A stretch of DNA of 64,000 nucleotides from Litoreibacter ascidiaceicola (GTDB lineage Bacteria; Pseudomonadota; Alphaproteobacteria; Rhodobacterales; Rhodobacteraceae): contig NZ_FQUV01000005.1 in assembly GCF_900129235.1 (NCBI RefSeq), positions 310,001-374,000 on the forward strand. Direction: 5' to 3'. Numbering within the stretch: the stretch's first letter is position 1; every line of letters begins with the position of its first letter. This document shows, piece by piece, positions 18,511-27,897 of this stretch. Under the pieces are notes generated by a model that was not told the origin of the DNA, searched no databases, and saw only the letters and a program-made list of their open reading frames with translations. Position numbers and translations under genes: made by a program.

Positions 18511-19518
18511 CGGCAAGACGTAATCCACCCGAAGCGCCAGACCAAATGCCCATTCAGCGGTAATCCCTCCGTTTGCGTCAGTCCGATGCGGGTCTTGCAA
18601 GGCATCGTGGTTCAGCAGGCTTTGAATGGCAGCGCGATGCCCTTCACCGCCTGACGGGTCGTTGTTCAAAGTGCCAAGCAAGACGAATGGCATCTGCTGA
18701 AGTGCAGGCTGCTCGATATGGCGACGCCAGAACCGAAGCTCTGCGGCATTGCGCAATCCGTTGCGATCCTCTGGACCGTCGAAAGCGGGGGTCGAGGCAT
18801 GTGACGTCAGAACACGCAGCGGCCCTTTCGGTGTCTGGATCACGACATCCCACGCGCCAACGGTATGGAGTGGCAACACTGCCAAAACGGCATCGGGGAA
18901 AAACCCGCCTGCAGGCAGATCTGGCGTTTCCTGGTCGCGCCATAGAACATCACTCAAGTTTCGGGTTTGCCCGTCGACAAGAGGGAATCGCGACAACAAA
19001 AGCATTCCCCCCTGACCCGCAAAGCGCCCGTAACCCAGCATATCCCTAGGCTCTCCCAGCTTGCCGTTCCGGTCCAGATCGGAACCGCTCCCGATCCCGG
19101 TGTTCGGGCGCGCTGTGTAGGAGAACGGCATTTCGTGCCCCATGCCAGCCAAACGGGTCTGGATTAAATGAGCCGCTATCCGGTCATGATCAAAATCAAC
19201 GTTCTGCAAGACCACGATGTCCGGAGCGAGATGCGCAATAGGTCTTAGCTCGACATCCGCCTTTGCTGCCATCAGATCGCGCACAAGCAAAGCCGGCCCG
19301 TCACGAGACAGGCCGGTGTGGTAAGTCATAATTCGGTAGGTATCCGCCGCCGCAGGCAAAGCTGCGACAAGCAGGAAGGTCAGGCAGGCAGCAAGCCAGC
19401 GGCCACAGCACGCGCGCCACGCATCCGCTTTTCGTCGATCATGTCGGCGATGCGGTTCATCGCGATGCCGCGCATGAACAGGCTTGCGGGAAGGAAGGCC
19501 CATATGGAAATCATCCAA
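18409..19518 (-). CDS. Endonuclease/exonuclease/phosphatase-fold protein (secreted or membrane-tethered), start uncertain
   Basis: From about residue 55 the protein shows the EEP fold: TYRIMTYHTGLSRDGPALL, IVVLQNVDFDHD, MLLLSRFPL, VLTSHASTPAFDG, the LGTLNNDPS motif and the terminal SRHYPVWVDV with its catalytic His. A hydrophobic CLTFLLVAALPAAA segment then A-D looks like a signal peptide. The start is not clear: ATGs at 19518 and 19503 give a long Arg/His-rich leader overlapping the upstream gene by over 120 bases. The only nearer option is a CTG at 19383 forming a CTGA overlap with the upstream stop. The substrate (phosphodiester or phosphomonoester) is unknown. Confidence 0.75.
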   Translation of the reverse strand: MDDFHMGLPSRKPVHARHRDEPHRRHDRRKADAWRACCGRWLAACLTFLLVAALPAAADTYRIMTYHTGLSRDGPALLVRDLMAAKADVELRPIAHLAPDIVVLQNVDFDHDRIAAHLIQTRLAGMGHEMPFSYTARPNTGIGSGSDLDRNGKLGEPRDMLGYGRFAGQGGMLLLSRFPLVDGQTRNLSDVLWRDQETPDLPAGGFFPDAVLAVLPLHTVGAWDVVIQTPKGPLRVLTSHASTPAFDGPEDRNGLRNAAELRFWRRHIEQPALQQMPFVLLGTLNNDPSGGEGHRAAIQSLLNHDALQDPHRTDANGGITAEWAFGLALRVDYVLPSRRLRVRAAKVERTPQSSGESRHYPVWVDVTLQ

Positions 19519-20309
19519 ACCAGTGTTTGCGGCGAATCCATCATCGACGCATTGAACAGCCCCGAGGCGGATCGCGCCACGGCAGGGGTCAAGAATGGCA
19601 GGAAGAACCCTAACGCAATGTTAAAGCGCGCGTCGCGGTTCAACCGTGTCACGACATCCGCACCCATAGTTGGGTCAAAGGTCGGCAGGTTGGTCCAGAA
19701 GTTGAATGCCTGTGTGCGGTTTGGCCAACCCATTACCCGCAGAACAATCAGAAACACGGCCAGCGTCAGCAAGGACACAAGATAGCTCACACCGACGGCG
19801 GCACGCATCAGGTTCATGTGCTCCACGTTGCTTTGGTCAGGAACCAGCAACATGATCAGGCGAACCGGACTGTACGGGAAGTCGATGACATAGCCCACAA
19901 GATGCCCGACAGCCTGAACGAAGCGGGTCAGGGTCGTCGGCTCATAGAGGCCGCGGAAGATGATCGAAAGCAGAAACACCGTCACAAAAAGCGAAAGGAA
20001 GCGCACGCGGTTAAACGGCGGTGCATTGCGGAATTCTATCAGGCAAGGATAGGTGGAGCCGTATTCGATGAGCGTAATCAAACCCGCGAAGAGTCCTACC
20101 AGCACGACCATTTGTGTCGTGTCTTGCGTCACTCCCGGAAGCAATAGAGATGGCGTGCAAATCAACAGCACGACAAACATTGCGCGGGCGACCGCGCCTG
20201 TCAGGCGTGATACCACGTCGATAAACCCCTCAACCCGAGCGGGTCCGATACTTTGCCGAACCCTGTCCCAGAAAGATGATCCTTTGGCTTCTGCCGAAAG
20301 GTGCCTCAT
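19380..20309 (-). CDS. Conserved multi-pass membrane protein
   Basis: This 309-residue protein has about six hydrophobic segments, e.g. AMFVVLLICTPSLLL, MVVLVGLFAGLITLI, FLSLFVTVFLLSIIF, VSYLVSLLTLAVFLIVL and WMISIWAFLPASLFM. The family is not recognised; I have seen similar proteins only as hypothetical in Rhodobacteraceae. The start at 20309 is chosen because GAGG lies 6 bases upstream; the longer frame from 20426 has none. Its stop overlaps the possible CTG start of the EEP gene, so the two may act together at the membrane. Confidence 0.75.
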   Translation of the reverse strand: MRHLSAEAKGSSFWDRVRQSIGPARVEGFIDVVSRLTGAVARAMFVVLLICTPSLLLPGVTQDTTQMVVLVGLFAGLITLIEYGSTYPCLIEFRNAPPFNRVRFLSLFVTVFLLSIIFRGLYEPTTLTRFVQAVGHLVGYVIDFPYSPVRLIMLLVPDQSNVEHMNLMRAAVGVSYLVSLLTLAVFLIVLRVMGWPNRTQAFNFWTNLPTFDPTMGADVVTRLNRDARFNIALGFFLPFLTPAVARSASGLFNASMMDSPQTLVWMISIWAFLPASLFMRGIAMNRIADMIDEKRMRGARAVAAGLLPA

Positions 20310-20514
20310 TTTCGCCTCAGTTTTGCCTAGATTCAGATACTCCTTCAACCATCTGATAAGACTGAGGGATTTTATTGGAAGATTCCGTGGTATTCTTGTG
20401 TCACTCGAAATCGCCCATTCGCGCATCTAGACAAGCGGATATGCCCATCCGCAATATCTGGGGCGAAACATGGCAGCAATGTGTGGCGTCCTCGTGAACG
20501 GCCACGCCGACAGA

Positions 20515-21531
20515 TTAACCATACCCTTCGTTTTCAGCCTGAAGTTTCAACCATTGGCTTGGGGCTGCGTGCTTGATCCGAAGGAACTCGCGGTTGAAAT
20601 TCGACTTGGTATTGAAGCCCGCCGTGAGCATTGCCGAGGTAACGCTCTCCCCGTGTTGCAGCGCTTTGCAAGCCACATCCACGCGCCGCGCATTGATATA
20701 ACGTGACACGTTTTCACCCGTAGTCCGGTTAATGGCGCCCGACACTGCCTTGACCGGAAGCACCAACCGTCGAGCGATCTGGTTGAGGGTGAGATCCGGA
20801 TCAAGGTAGAGCTTCTGCTGCATCATAAGAGCTTCAAGGCGCGCCATGATCTTGGCATCCTCTTCAGGGTCGGATTGCGTTTTTGGCTCGGAAGCCTCGT
20901 CGTCATCCGCAGTCTGCGTCCAGAGACTGCTCGACAAACTCAACGCCCCCAAGAGCAGCAACATCCCGGTGGATGACACAGCGACGATCCAAGGTTGCCA
21001 CGCGCCTTGATCAAAAATCTGCGCCAGAACGATCGCGGCATCCCCTAGGGCCGACACGATCAAGGACACGCCAATGACCCGCCAGATCAAGCCAGGCACA
21101 TTGCCCGCCGAAAGCCGCGTGATCGGCAATGCGTCGGAGCCGCGCGACGACACGATAAGAATGGCCACACCGTAACCGACGAACACCGCCGGAATCAGGA
21201 AATCAAGCGGTGTGCGTGCAAAGACAACACAGAACGCGATGAAAGCCGGGACCAAAGCGTGGGGCAAGTGGCGGCGCGGATCGAACCGACGCACCGCAGA
21301 TGTCTCGAACGCCACCCACGCCAAGGGTGGAATAGCAGCAGCTGTAATCGGCTGGATCGCAAGCGCCCAAGAGACCCCGTAATGCTGGCTTAGTGAAATT
21401 ATCAAACTTTGCACGGCGCTTTGAAGCAGCAAGACAGCGATGAAGCTACGCCCGCGCCCATCCACGATCAGCTTTAGGAACAGGAACGCCAGAACGAGGC
21501 TTCCGAATAGGGGAATGGGCAATACGGGCAT
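20515..21531 (-). CDS. Membrane-bound AraC-family transcriptional regulator
   Basis: This 338-residue protein has about seven N-terminal transmembrane segments (from MPVLPIPLFGSLVLAFLFL to about residue 225) and a C-terminal AraC/XylS DNA-binding domain with two helix-turn-helix units (DLTLNQIARRLVLPVKAVSGAI, then VTSAMLTAGFNTKSNFNREF). The layout means a signal is probably sensed in or at the membrane. Start at 21531 is preferred (AGGA 9 bases upstream) over an ATG at 21750, which would overlap the divergent hydrolase gene. The divergent dienelactone-hydrolase-like gene is the likely target. Confidence 0.88.
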   Translation of the reverse strand: MPVLPIPLFGSLVLAFLFLKLIVDGRGRSFIAVLLLQSAVQSLIISLSQHYGVSWALAIQPITAAAIPPLAWVAFETSAVRRFDPRRHLPHALVPAFIAFCVVFARTPLDFLIPAVFVGYGVAILIVSSRGSDALPITRLSAGNVPGLIWRVIGVSLIVSALGDAAIVLAQIFDQGAWQPWIVAVSSTGMLLLLGALSLSSSLWTQTADDDEASEPKTQSDPEEDAKIMARLEALMMQQKLYLDPDLTLNQIARRLVLPVKAVSGAINRTTGENVSRYINARRVDVACKALQHGESVTSAMLTAGFNTKSNFNREFLRIKHAAPSQWLKLQAENEGYG

Positions 21532-21664
21532 CAAGAATGGTCCTTTCGACGCCCTTGCTAGTCCTAGATCGCGTTCTGCTCGACCTAAAACCGGTTTTGG
21601 GACGCTCAAGCCCGCATTTTCTCGCATCACTGCTTCAGTCACATCACATATCAGGAACTCCACT

Positions 21665-22684
21665 ATGAAACACATCACACTTCTTGCAGCATTGAGCTTG
21701 GCACCGTCCGTAGCTTTTGCAGAGACAAACATCGGCATGGCCGACTTCACCTACGAGGCCGCGCATCATGGCAAGCCGGTCTCGTCGGTCATCTGGTATC
21801 CATCCAGCGAGGGCGGCACTATAACTCGCGCGGCAGAGAATGCCGTGTTCTACGGGGTAGACGCCCGCCAAGACGGGCCATTGTCGGAAGGGGGCAAGCT
21901 GCCCGTGGTTCTATTATCCCACGGCCTCGGGGGAAACTGGCGGTCGCTCGCGTGGTTGGCCGAAGACTTGGCCAGTCAAGGCGCACTTGTTATTTCCGTG
22001 AACCATCCCGCCAGCTCGACATTTGATTTCGACATGGGAGAAGGCCTGAAACACTGGACCCGTGCTCGGGACATGTCGCGGGCATTGGATAAGCTGATGG
22101 ACGATCCGACATTCTCGGGCCGTATCGACACCAGCCGCATCATGGCTGCAGGGTTTTCCTATGGGGGCTGGACGGCACTTTCACTGGGCGGCGTTACAGG
22201 CAATTTGGCGGGCGAGATTGCAGAATGTGACGTGCAGGGGGACGCTTCGAGCCATTGTGGCGACCTTAAGAAAGCCGGAGTTAGCTTCGGTGATCTGAAA
22301 GCTGATATGTGGGACGCATCATACAAGGATGCGCGGATCACCCATGTCGCGGCCATGGATCCCGCGCTGCACCACGGTTTCAAACAAGCCAACGTGGCGG
22401 ACCTGACCGCTGACACGGTTTTGATCGCACTGGGTGAAGGGGCTGACCGTTTGGTGGCCACAGATTTCGACGCAAGTGGTTTTGTGGACCTGTTGCCGGA
22501 CGCCAAGGTGCTTCGGATTGCTCCGGCCTTTCACTTTAGCTTGCTACCACTTTGCAAACCGGCAGGTGCGGAGATTTTGAAGGAAGAGAAGGATGATCCG
22601 GTTTGTACCGATCCTGAAGGCGCTGATCGCGCGCAGATCCACGCTGCTGTGATTGAAGCACTGTCCAAGCAACTGGGTCTTTAA
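21665..22684 (+). CDS. Secreted dienelactone-hydrolase-like alpha/beta hydrolase
   Basis: This 339-residue protein has a signal peptide (KHITLLAALSLAPSVAFA, then ETN), the oxyanion segment VVLLSHGLGGNWRSL, the nucleophile elbow AAGFSYGGWTAL (GxSxG) and a late His in APAFHFSLL. It resembles predicted periplasmic dienelactone-hydrolase-family esterases or lipases. Four Cys residues (C-x-VQG, SHCGD, PLCKP, PVCTD) fit disulfides in the periplasm. The ATG at 21665 is used because the longer frame overlaps the AraC gene antisense. A terminator hairpin follows directly. Confidence 0.85.
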   Translation: MKHITLLAALSLAPSVAFAETNIGMADFTYEAAHHGKPVSSVIWYPSSEGGTITRAAENAVFYGVDARQDGPLSEGGKLPVVLLSHGLGGNWRSLAWLAEDLASQGALVISVNHPASSTFDFDMGEGLKHWTRARDMSRALDKLMDDPTFSGRIDTSRIMAAGFSYGGWTALSLGGVTGNLAGEIAECDVQGDASSHCGDLKKAGVSFGDLKADMWDASYKDARITHVAAMDPALHHGFKQANVADLTADTVLIALGEGADRLVATDFDASGFVDLLPDAKVLRIAPAFHFSLLPLCKPAGAEILKEEKDDPVCTDPEGADRAQIHAAVIEALSKQLGL

Positions 22685-22691
22685 AATGAAA

Positions 22692-22727
22692 ATGGCCAGC
22701 CTCCGTTCGGGGCTGGCCATCTTGCTC
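22692..22727. terminator. Bidirectional terminator between the hydrolase gene and leuD
   Basis: ATGGCCAGCC (22692-22701) pairs perfectly with GGCTGGCCAT (22711-22720) around a 9-nt loop. On the minus strand it is followed by TTTTCATTTTAA, so it is a good terminator for leuD; on the plus strand the T-content after it is weaker. Confidence 0.8.
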
Positions 22728-22739
22728 ATCTAATTTGCG

Positions 22740-23345
22740 TTAGACCCAGGGGCGCTCGGCACCGGCCTTCGCCTCGAACGCCTTAACGCTGGCGACCTTT
22801 TCCATGGTCAAGCCGATGTCGTCCAAACCATTCATCAGGCAGTGCTTTTTAAAGTTATCCACTTCGAAGCTGAAAACTTCGCCATCGGAGGTCGTCACAG
22901 TCTGTGCCTCAAGGTCGATGGACATGCGGGCGTTCGCACCCTTCTCCGCGTCCTTCATCAGCACGTCGACCTGTTCTTGTGGCAGAACGATCGGAAGGAT
23001 GCCGTTCTTGAAACAGTTGTTATAGAAGATGTCAGCATAGCTGGGCGCGATAACGCAGCGGATACCGAAGTCCTTGATCGCCCAAGGCGCATGCTCACGC
23101 GAAGAACCGCAGCCGAAGTTGTCGCCAGCGACCAGAATCTCTGCCTCGCGGTATTGCGGTTTGTTTAAGACGAAGTCGGCGATTTCGTTGCGGTCGTCGT
23201 CATAGCGCATTTCGTCGAACAGGTTCACACCCAGCCCGGAGCGCTTGATGGTCTTCAGGAACTGCTTGGGAATGATCATGTCGGTGTCGACATTGATCAG
23301 GGGCATCGGTGCGGCGATCCCGGTGAGTGTTTCGAACTTGTCCAT
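22740..23345 (-). CDS. leuD: 3-isopropylmalate dehydratase small subunit
   Basis: This 201-residue subunit carries the aconitase swivel domain: [20 protein letters not shown] at the N-terminus, the [16 protein letters not shown] motif and the [18 protein letters not shown] segment. With LeuC it isomerises 2- to 3-isopropylmalate. AAGGAG precedes the ATG at 23345. leuC lies upstream on the same strand but is separated by a plus-strand membrane-protein gene, so the two are not a simple operon here and leuD needs its own promoter in the 23346-23430 region. Confidence 0.97.
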   Translation of the reverse strand: MDKFETLTGIAAPMPLINVDTDMIIPKQFLKTIKRSGLGVNLFDEMRYDDDRNEIADFVLNKPQYREAEILVAGDNFGCGSSREHAPWAIKDFGIRCVIAPSYADIFYNNCFKNGILPIVLPQEQVDVLMKDAEKGANARMSIDLEAQTVTTSDGEVFSFEVDNFKKHCLMNGLDDIGLTMEKVASVKAFEAKAGAERPWV

Positions 23346-23430
23346 GGTCGACTCCTTGTCAGACGGTCGCGCCCTTGTGCCAAAGCTCTATCGCCTATGC
23401 AAGATGGCCTGCATTGAATCAGTGAACAGC

Positions 23431-23444
23431 TTGACTTGGATCAA
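23431..23444. promoter_or_regulatory. FNR/FnrL-type operator
   Basis: TTGACTTGGATCAA matches the FNR half-sites TTGAC-N4-ATCAA, the form preferred by FnrL of Rhodobacteraceae. It lies 59-72 bases before the ATG of the plus-strand membrane-protein gene. An AT-rich stretch with TAATAT (23480-23485) could be its -10 box. It suggests induction under low oxygen. Confidence 0.75.
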
Positions 23445-23502
23445 ATCAGAACAAGGCAAAATAACACATTCAATAAACGTAATATGATTAGGAGATGAGT
23501 CG

Positions 23503-24714
23503 ATGTCGACAGAGCAAACCAGTCCGCGGCCGACCTATGGCCCGCTATATTTCCTCGCAGCCCTAGGGGCTGGAGGGCTTACAGTAACCTTCTTTCTATA
23601 CCTGATGTTCTGGGTGCCGCATGCGGGCCGTTCTGTTCCGGTGTTCGAAGATATCATGGCGGCATTCGTTGCAGGCACGATGCTGACAAAGATTATGATC
23701 TCCATCGCATGGGCAGGAATCGCTATATTTTCGGCGCTGCTGGTTCAGATGCTGGTTTGGAATCTGCGTGAAATGGCACGCTTTCGCAAAACCGAAGGCT
23801 TCACGGCGCTGCACGCCGGTAACGCTGAATCGCAGATGATGGCAATTCCTCTCACCCTAGCCATGGGTGTGAACGGGGGATTCATTCTGGGGTTGGTGTT
23901 CGTTCCGGGTCTTTGGTCGATTGTCGAATACCTGTTCCCGCTGGCGATGGTCACCTTTGTTGCTATCGGCGTTTACGGGCTTCGTCTCTATGGTAAATTT
24001 CTGGGCCGCATACTGACGTCGGGCGGGTTTGAATGCTCGAAAAACAACTCTTTCGCACAAGCGTTACCAGGCTTTGCCTTCGCGATGGTGGCTGTTGGCC
24101 TTGCTGCACCTGCCGCGATGAGTTCCAACCTTGCGACTGTCGGGATCAGCCTGATCCTGTCGTCGTTCTTCGTCATCATTGCCGTCCTGATTGCGGGGTC
24201 CGCGATGCTGTTGGGGCTACGGTCCATGATGGAGCACGGGGCGAACGAAGACTCGGCTCCAACTTTGTTGATTGGGATTCCACTGCTGACCGTTATCGGC
24301 ATTGCACTTATGAGACAGGTACACGGATTGCATGCCCAGTTTGGGGCGCATGGCGAAAACGTGGATAGTTTCAACATGCTGACAGTCATCGTCATGGTAC
24401 AGATCGCCTTCGCACTGTTCGGTCTCGTGGTGCTTCGGGCGCAGGGCTATTTCAGCAAGTACGTGTCCGGCGACCAAGTATCCGCAGGGAGCTATGCGTT
24501 GATCTGCCCGGGGGTAGCGATGTCGGTGATGCTACAGTTCTATGTGAACAAGGGCCTCGTGGGCATGGGTATGATCGAGAAGTTCTCGACCGTTTATTGG
24601 CTGGCCAGCACGCCCGCGCTGTTGATCCAGTTCGGCACGATCGCCCTGCTGGTCATGCTGAACACCAAGCATTTCTGGGGCGGCACGAAGCCGATGTCGG
24701 CGCTGCCTGCCTAG
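23503..24714 (+). CDS. Multi-pass membrane protein, possibly TsoY-like, behind a FNR box
   Basis: This 403-residue protein has about ten hydrophobic segments with paired topology reminiscent of tellurite-resistance/dicarboxylate-type carriers. Conserved-looking elements are LYFLAALGAGGLTVTFFLY near the N-terminus, Cys178 in FECSKNNSF and Cys335 in ALICPGVAMS. My best, uncertain match is the family called TsoY (seleno)protein; function is not known to me. AGGAG lies 8 bases before the ATG. The operator at 23431-23444 points to anaerobic or microaerobic control. It is inserted, on the opposite strand, between leuC and leuD. Confidence 0.65.
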   Translation: MSTEQTSPRPTYGPLYFLAALGAGGLTVTFFLYLMFWVPHAGRSVPVFEDIMAAFVAGTMLTKIMISIAWAGIAIFSALLVQMLVWNLREMARFRKTEGFTALHAGNAESQMMAIPLTLAMGVNGGFILGLVFVPGLWSIVEYLFPLAMVTFVAIGVYGLRLYGKFLGRILTSGGFECSKNNSFAQALPGFAFAMVAVGLAAPAAMSSNLATVGISLILSSFFVIIAVLIAGSAMLLGLRSMMEHGANEDSAPTLLIGIPLLTVIGIALMRQVHGLHAQFGAHGENVDSFNMLTVIVMVQIAFALFGLVVLRAQGYFSKYVSGDQVSAGSYALICPGVAMSVMLQFYVNKGLVGMGMIEKFSTVYWLASTPALLIQFGTIALLVMLNTKHFWGGTKPMSALPA

Positions 24715-24734
24715 GTCGCTCACAACTTACAAAT

Positions 24735-24770
24735 AAGGCCCGACACATGGAAATGTATCGGGCCTTAATT
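24735..24770. terminator. Bidirectional intrinsic terminator between the membrane-protein gene and leuC
   Basis: A 14-bp stem with one C-A mismatch (24735-24748 with 24753-24766) closes a GGAA loop and is followed by TTAATTTGT. It lies 20 bases after the stop codon of the plus-strand gene and about 60 bases after the leuC stop on the other strand. Confidence 0.85.
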
Positions 24771-24826
24771 TGTCCAAACTCTACGTCACGCCCAAGACTT
24801 TAAGCGGAACGTACAGATCGCTGAGA

Positions 24827-26233
24827 CTACATAACCTCGCGCACATCCGTCAGATGGCCGGAAATGGCGGCGGCGGCGGCCATCGCTGGCGACAGCAAAT
24901 GGGTGCGACCGCCACGACCTTGGCGGCCCTCGAAGTTACGGTTGGAGGTAGCCGCGCAACGCTCCCCCGGAGCCAGTTGGTCTGGGTTCATCGCAAGACA
25001 CATGGAGCAGCCCGCCAAACGCCATTCAAAACCGGCATCCTGGAATATTTGAGCCAAACCTTCTTCTTCTGCCTGAGCACGGACCAGACCGGAACCCGGA
25101 ACGACCATCGCCCGCATTCCGTCCTTGATCTTCTTGCCCTTCAGGATTGCAGCCGCTGCGCGCAAATCCTCGATACGGCCGTTGGTACAGGAGCCGATAA
25201 AGACCGTGTCGATCTTGATCTCGGACAGCGGGGTGCCGGGGGTCAGGCCCATATAGTCGAGGGACCGCTGGACAGCTTCGACCTTGCCACCTTTGAAGTC
25301 GGAAGGCGACGGCACTTTGGCGGTAATCGGCAGAACGTCCTCGGGGGAAGTACCCCAAGTGACGGACGGCGCGATGTCTTCACCTTTGAGGGTGATGACC
25401 TTGTCGAAATGCGCGCCTTCGTCGGTGAAGAGCGTTTTCCAGTATGTCACGGCAGCTTCCCACTCGGCACCCTTTGGTGCGTGGGGGCGGCCCATGCAGT
25501 ATTCATAAGTCTTCTCATCTGGCGCAATCAAGCCAGCGCGGGCGCCGCCTTCGATAGCCATATTGCAGACCGTCATGCGGCCTTCCATCGACAGGTCGCG
25601 GATGGCTTCGCCGCAATATTCGATGACGTAGCCGGTGCCGCCAGCGGTGCCGGTCTCGCCAATAACGGACATGGTGATGTCCTTAGCCGTCACACCGGGC
25701 TTCAGCTTGCCGGTGATTTCAACCTTCATATTTTTCGACTTTTTCTGGATCAGCGTTTGCGTTGCCAGAACGTGCTCGACCTCGGAAGTGCCGATACCGT
25801 GAGCGAGCGAGCCGAACGCGCCATGGGTGGCGGTGTGGCTATCGCCGCAAACGACGGTCATGCCGGGAAGGGTCCAGCCCTGCTCTGGGCCGACGATATG
25901 CACGATGCCTTGGCGAACGTCGGACACAGGGTAGTAATGCAGCCCGAATTCCTTGGCGTTCTTGTCGAGTGCTTCGACCTGAACGCGGCTGTCTTCGGTC
26001 ATGGTCTTTGCGTTTGCACGGTCGAGCGTGGTTGGCACATTGTGGTCCGGTACGGCGATGGTTTTGTCCGGTGCGTGAACGGTGCGTCCCGCCATGCGCA
26101 GGCCTTCGAATGCCTGCGGGGACGTCACTTCATGAACCAGATGGCGGTCGATATAGAGCAGGCAGGTGCCGTCCTCGGCCTCATGGGCAAGGTGGGCATT
26201 CCAGATTTTGTCGTAAAGCGTCTTGGGGGACAT
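24827..26233 (-). CDS. leuC: 3-isopropylmalate dehydratase large subunit
   Basis: This 468-residue aconitase-family subunit binds a [4Fe-4S] cluster. Cluster Cys residues are in [14 protein letters not shown] and [22 protein letters not shown]-like [30 protein letters not shown] and the NRNFEGRQG motif are present. It forms the isopropylmalate isomerase with LeuD. GAGAGGACC precedes the ATG at 26233. A plus-strand gene with its own terminator separates it from leuD. Confidence 0.97.
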   Translation of the reverse strand: MSPKTLYDKIWNAHLAHEAEDGTCLLYIDRHLVHEVTSPQAFEGLRMAGRTVHAPDKTIAVPDHNVPTTLDRANAKTMTEDSRVQVEALDKNAKEFGLHYYPVSDVRQGIVHIVGPEQGWTLPGMTVVCGDSHTATHGAFGSLAHGIGTSEVEHVLATQTLIQKKSKNMKVEITGKLKPGVTAKDITMSVIGETGTAGGTGYVIEYCGEAIRDLSMEGRMTVCNMAIEGGARAGLIAPDEKTYEYCMGRPHAPKGAEWEAAVTYWKTLFTDEGAHFDKVITLKGEDIAPSVTWGTSPEDVLPITAKVPSPSDFKGGKVEAVQRSLDYMGLTPGTPLSEIKIDTVFIGSCTNGRIEDLRAAAAILKGKKIKDGMRAMVVPGSGLVRAQAEEEGLAQIFQDAGFEWRLAGCSMCLAMNPDQLAPGERCAATSNRNFEGRQGRGGRTHLLSPAMAAAAAISGHLTDVREVM

Positions 26234-26469
26234 GATGGTCCTCTCCCGAATTGGTGAGTTTAAAGGCTGACAGACAACGGACGCTTATAGGTACGCGGTC
26301 ACTGAAAACGTCGCGCCGTAAAAGCGTTCGCGCAGTCGCGCGCGGTCGTCGATGTCAAATACAGGCGTCATGGAACATGCAGATACACCTGCGCGTTGAG
26401 TCTCGCAAGGTCTGGCGCTTGCGGGTTTTCATCCCACATGCGAGGCTAAAATCAAAACAAGGGAGCAAC

Positions 26470-27897
26470 ATGGCAGACGACACCGGCACAGGCAGAGCCT
26501 TTCCCAATCAGATCGACGGCACGACACCCTCAGCTCCGGCCTCCACACCAAGTGACGCGCCCGGGTTCGTCCCCGAGCTTGCAACGCAACCTGTTACCGA
26601 TCTGGTTGATCTGGGACAGTCGCTTTACGTACAGGCGGAAATGTTCCTGACCTCGATGTTGCGGCCCTGGAACGCCTACCAACTTGCGATCGCCTTGGGC
26701 CTTTGGGCACTGGCCCATATCCTGCGCGCGCTATTGGGACCACCCATCCGGAACTGGATGGGGACCCGTGAAGGCTGGCCGAAGTGGCGAATGCGTATCC
26801 TTGTGGTTGTGCATCAGCGGCTGAGACCGATTTTCTTCGTCATGCTCCTATGGATCGCCGTGGTAGTCATGCGCGAGGTCACTTGGCCAAGCCGGTCCTA
26901 CATTCTCGGCATCATCGCGACCTTGGCAACGGCATGGATTGTCGTGGTATTCGCCACCCGTTTGATTCGGTCCATCTTCTTGCGGCGTACGGTACGATAC
27001 GGTGCTTGGGCCTATGTGACGCTGCATGTTCTTGGCCTGACCTCGGATGCAGCGCGCCTGCTTGACCGCGCAGCGCTGGAAGCGGGAGAGTTCCGCATAT
27101 CACTGCTGCTGGTCGTACAAGCAGTGGTCATTCTTGGCGTATTGATCGCTGTCGCGCGGTTCTTCACATCCACCACGTCAAAACGGATTCAATCGAACGA
27201 AGACATCTCGCCTTCTATGCGGGTGCTCATCGTCAAGATGCTGCAAATCTCGTTTTACGGAATCGCTTTCTACATCGGTGTAAAGGCCATCGGGATCGAC
27301 CTGACGGGCCTTGCGGTACTGTCAGGTGCCATCGGTGTTGGCCTTGGTTTTGGTTTGCAAAAGGTCGTGTCGAACCTTGTCTCCGGCGTGATCATTCTGC
27401 TCGATAAGTCGATCAAGCCTGGCGACGTTATTTCTTTGGGCGAGACCTTTGGCTGGATCAACACGCTTGGTGCACGCTACGCCTCGGTGGTCACGCGCGA
27501 CGGGAAGGAATACCTAATCCCGAACGAGGATTTGATCACCAACCAAGTGGTGAACTGGTCGCACTCGGACGACTTTGTGCGGTTGGATATTTTCTTCGGC
27601 ACCGCATATGGCGATGACCCGCACGAGGTGCGCAAGCTGGCCATTGACGCCGCCAAAGGCGTGGATCGAGTGCTAAGTTTCAAAGCCCCAGTGTGCCACA
27701 TCGTAGGCTTCGGAGACAGCTCGGTGGACTATATCCTACGGTTCTGGATTCGCGACCCCACGCAAGGGCTGACCAACATTCGCGGAAACGTCTACCTCGC
27801 CTTGTGGGACGCGTTCAGCGAGAACAACATCTCCATCCCCTTCCCGCAACGGGAGGTGAAGATGTTGGGCGGCGAGATGCCAAGTGCCCCCGACTGA
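26470..27897 (+). CDS. MscS-family mechanosensitive channel
   Basis: This 475-residue inner-membrane protein has five or six N-terminal hydrophobic segments and the MscS pore-lining/beta domain with the signature GVGLGFGLQKVVSNLVSG, then ILLDKSIKPGDVI and LIPNEDLITNQVVNWS. It should open under membrane tension to release solutes on osmotic downshift. AAGGGAGCAAC precedes the ATG at 26470; a longer frame from 26251 has no ribosome site. The stop codon overlaps the downstream amidase gene by 14 bases. The N-terminal extension rich in Pro/Ser/Thr precedes the first helix. Confidence 0.92.
   Translation: MADDTGTGRAFPNQIDGTTPSAPASTPSDAPGFVPELATQPVTDLVDLGQSLYVQAEMFLTSMLRPWNAYQLAIALGLWALAHILRALLGPPIRNWMGTREGWPKWRMRILVVVHQRLRPIFFVMLLWIAVVVMREVTWPSRSYILGIIATLATAWIVVVFATRLIRSIFLRRTVRYGAWAYVTLHVLGLTSDAARLLDRAALEAGEFRISLLLVVQAVVILGVLIAVARFFTSTTSKRIQSNEDISPSMRVLIVKMLQISFYGIAFYIGVKAIGIDLTGLAVLSGAIGVGLGFGLQKVVSNLVSGVIILLDKSIKPGDVISLGETFGWINTLGARYASVVTRDGKEYLIPNEDLITNQVVNWSHSDDFVRLDIFFGTAYGDDPHEVRKLAIDAAKGVDRVLSFKAPVCHIVGFGDSSVDYILRFWIRDPTQGLTNIRGNVYLALWDAFSENNISIPFPQREVKMLGGEMPSAPD

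Noticed and set aside
24770-26257. 495-residue open frame opposite leuC
   Set aside because: Antisense shadow of leuC; no recognisable motif or ribosome site.
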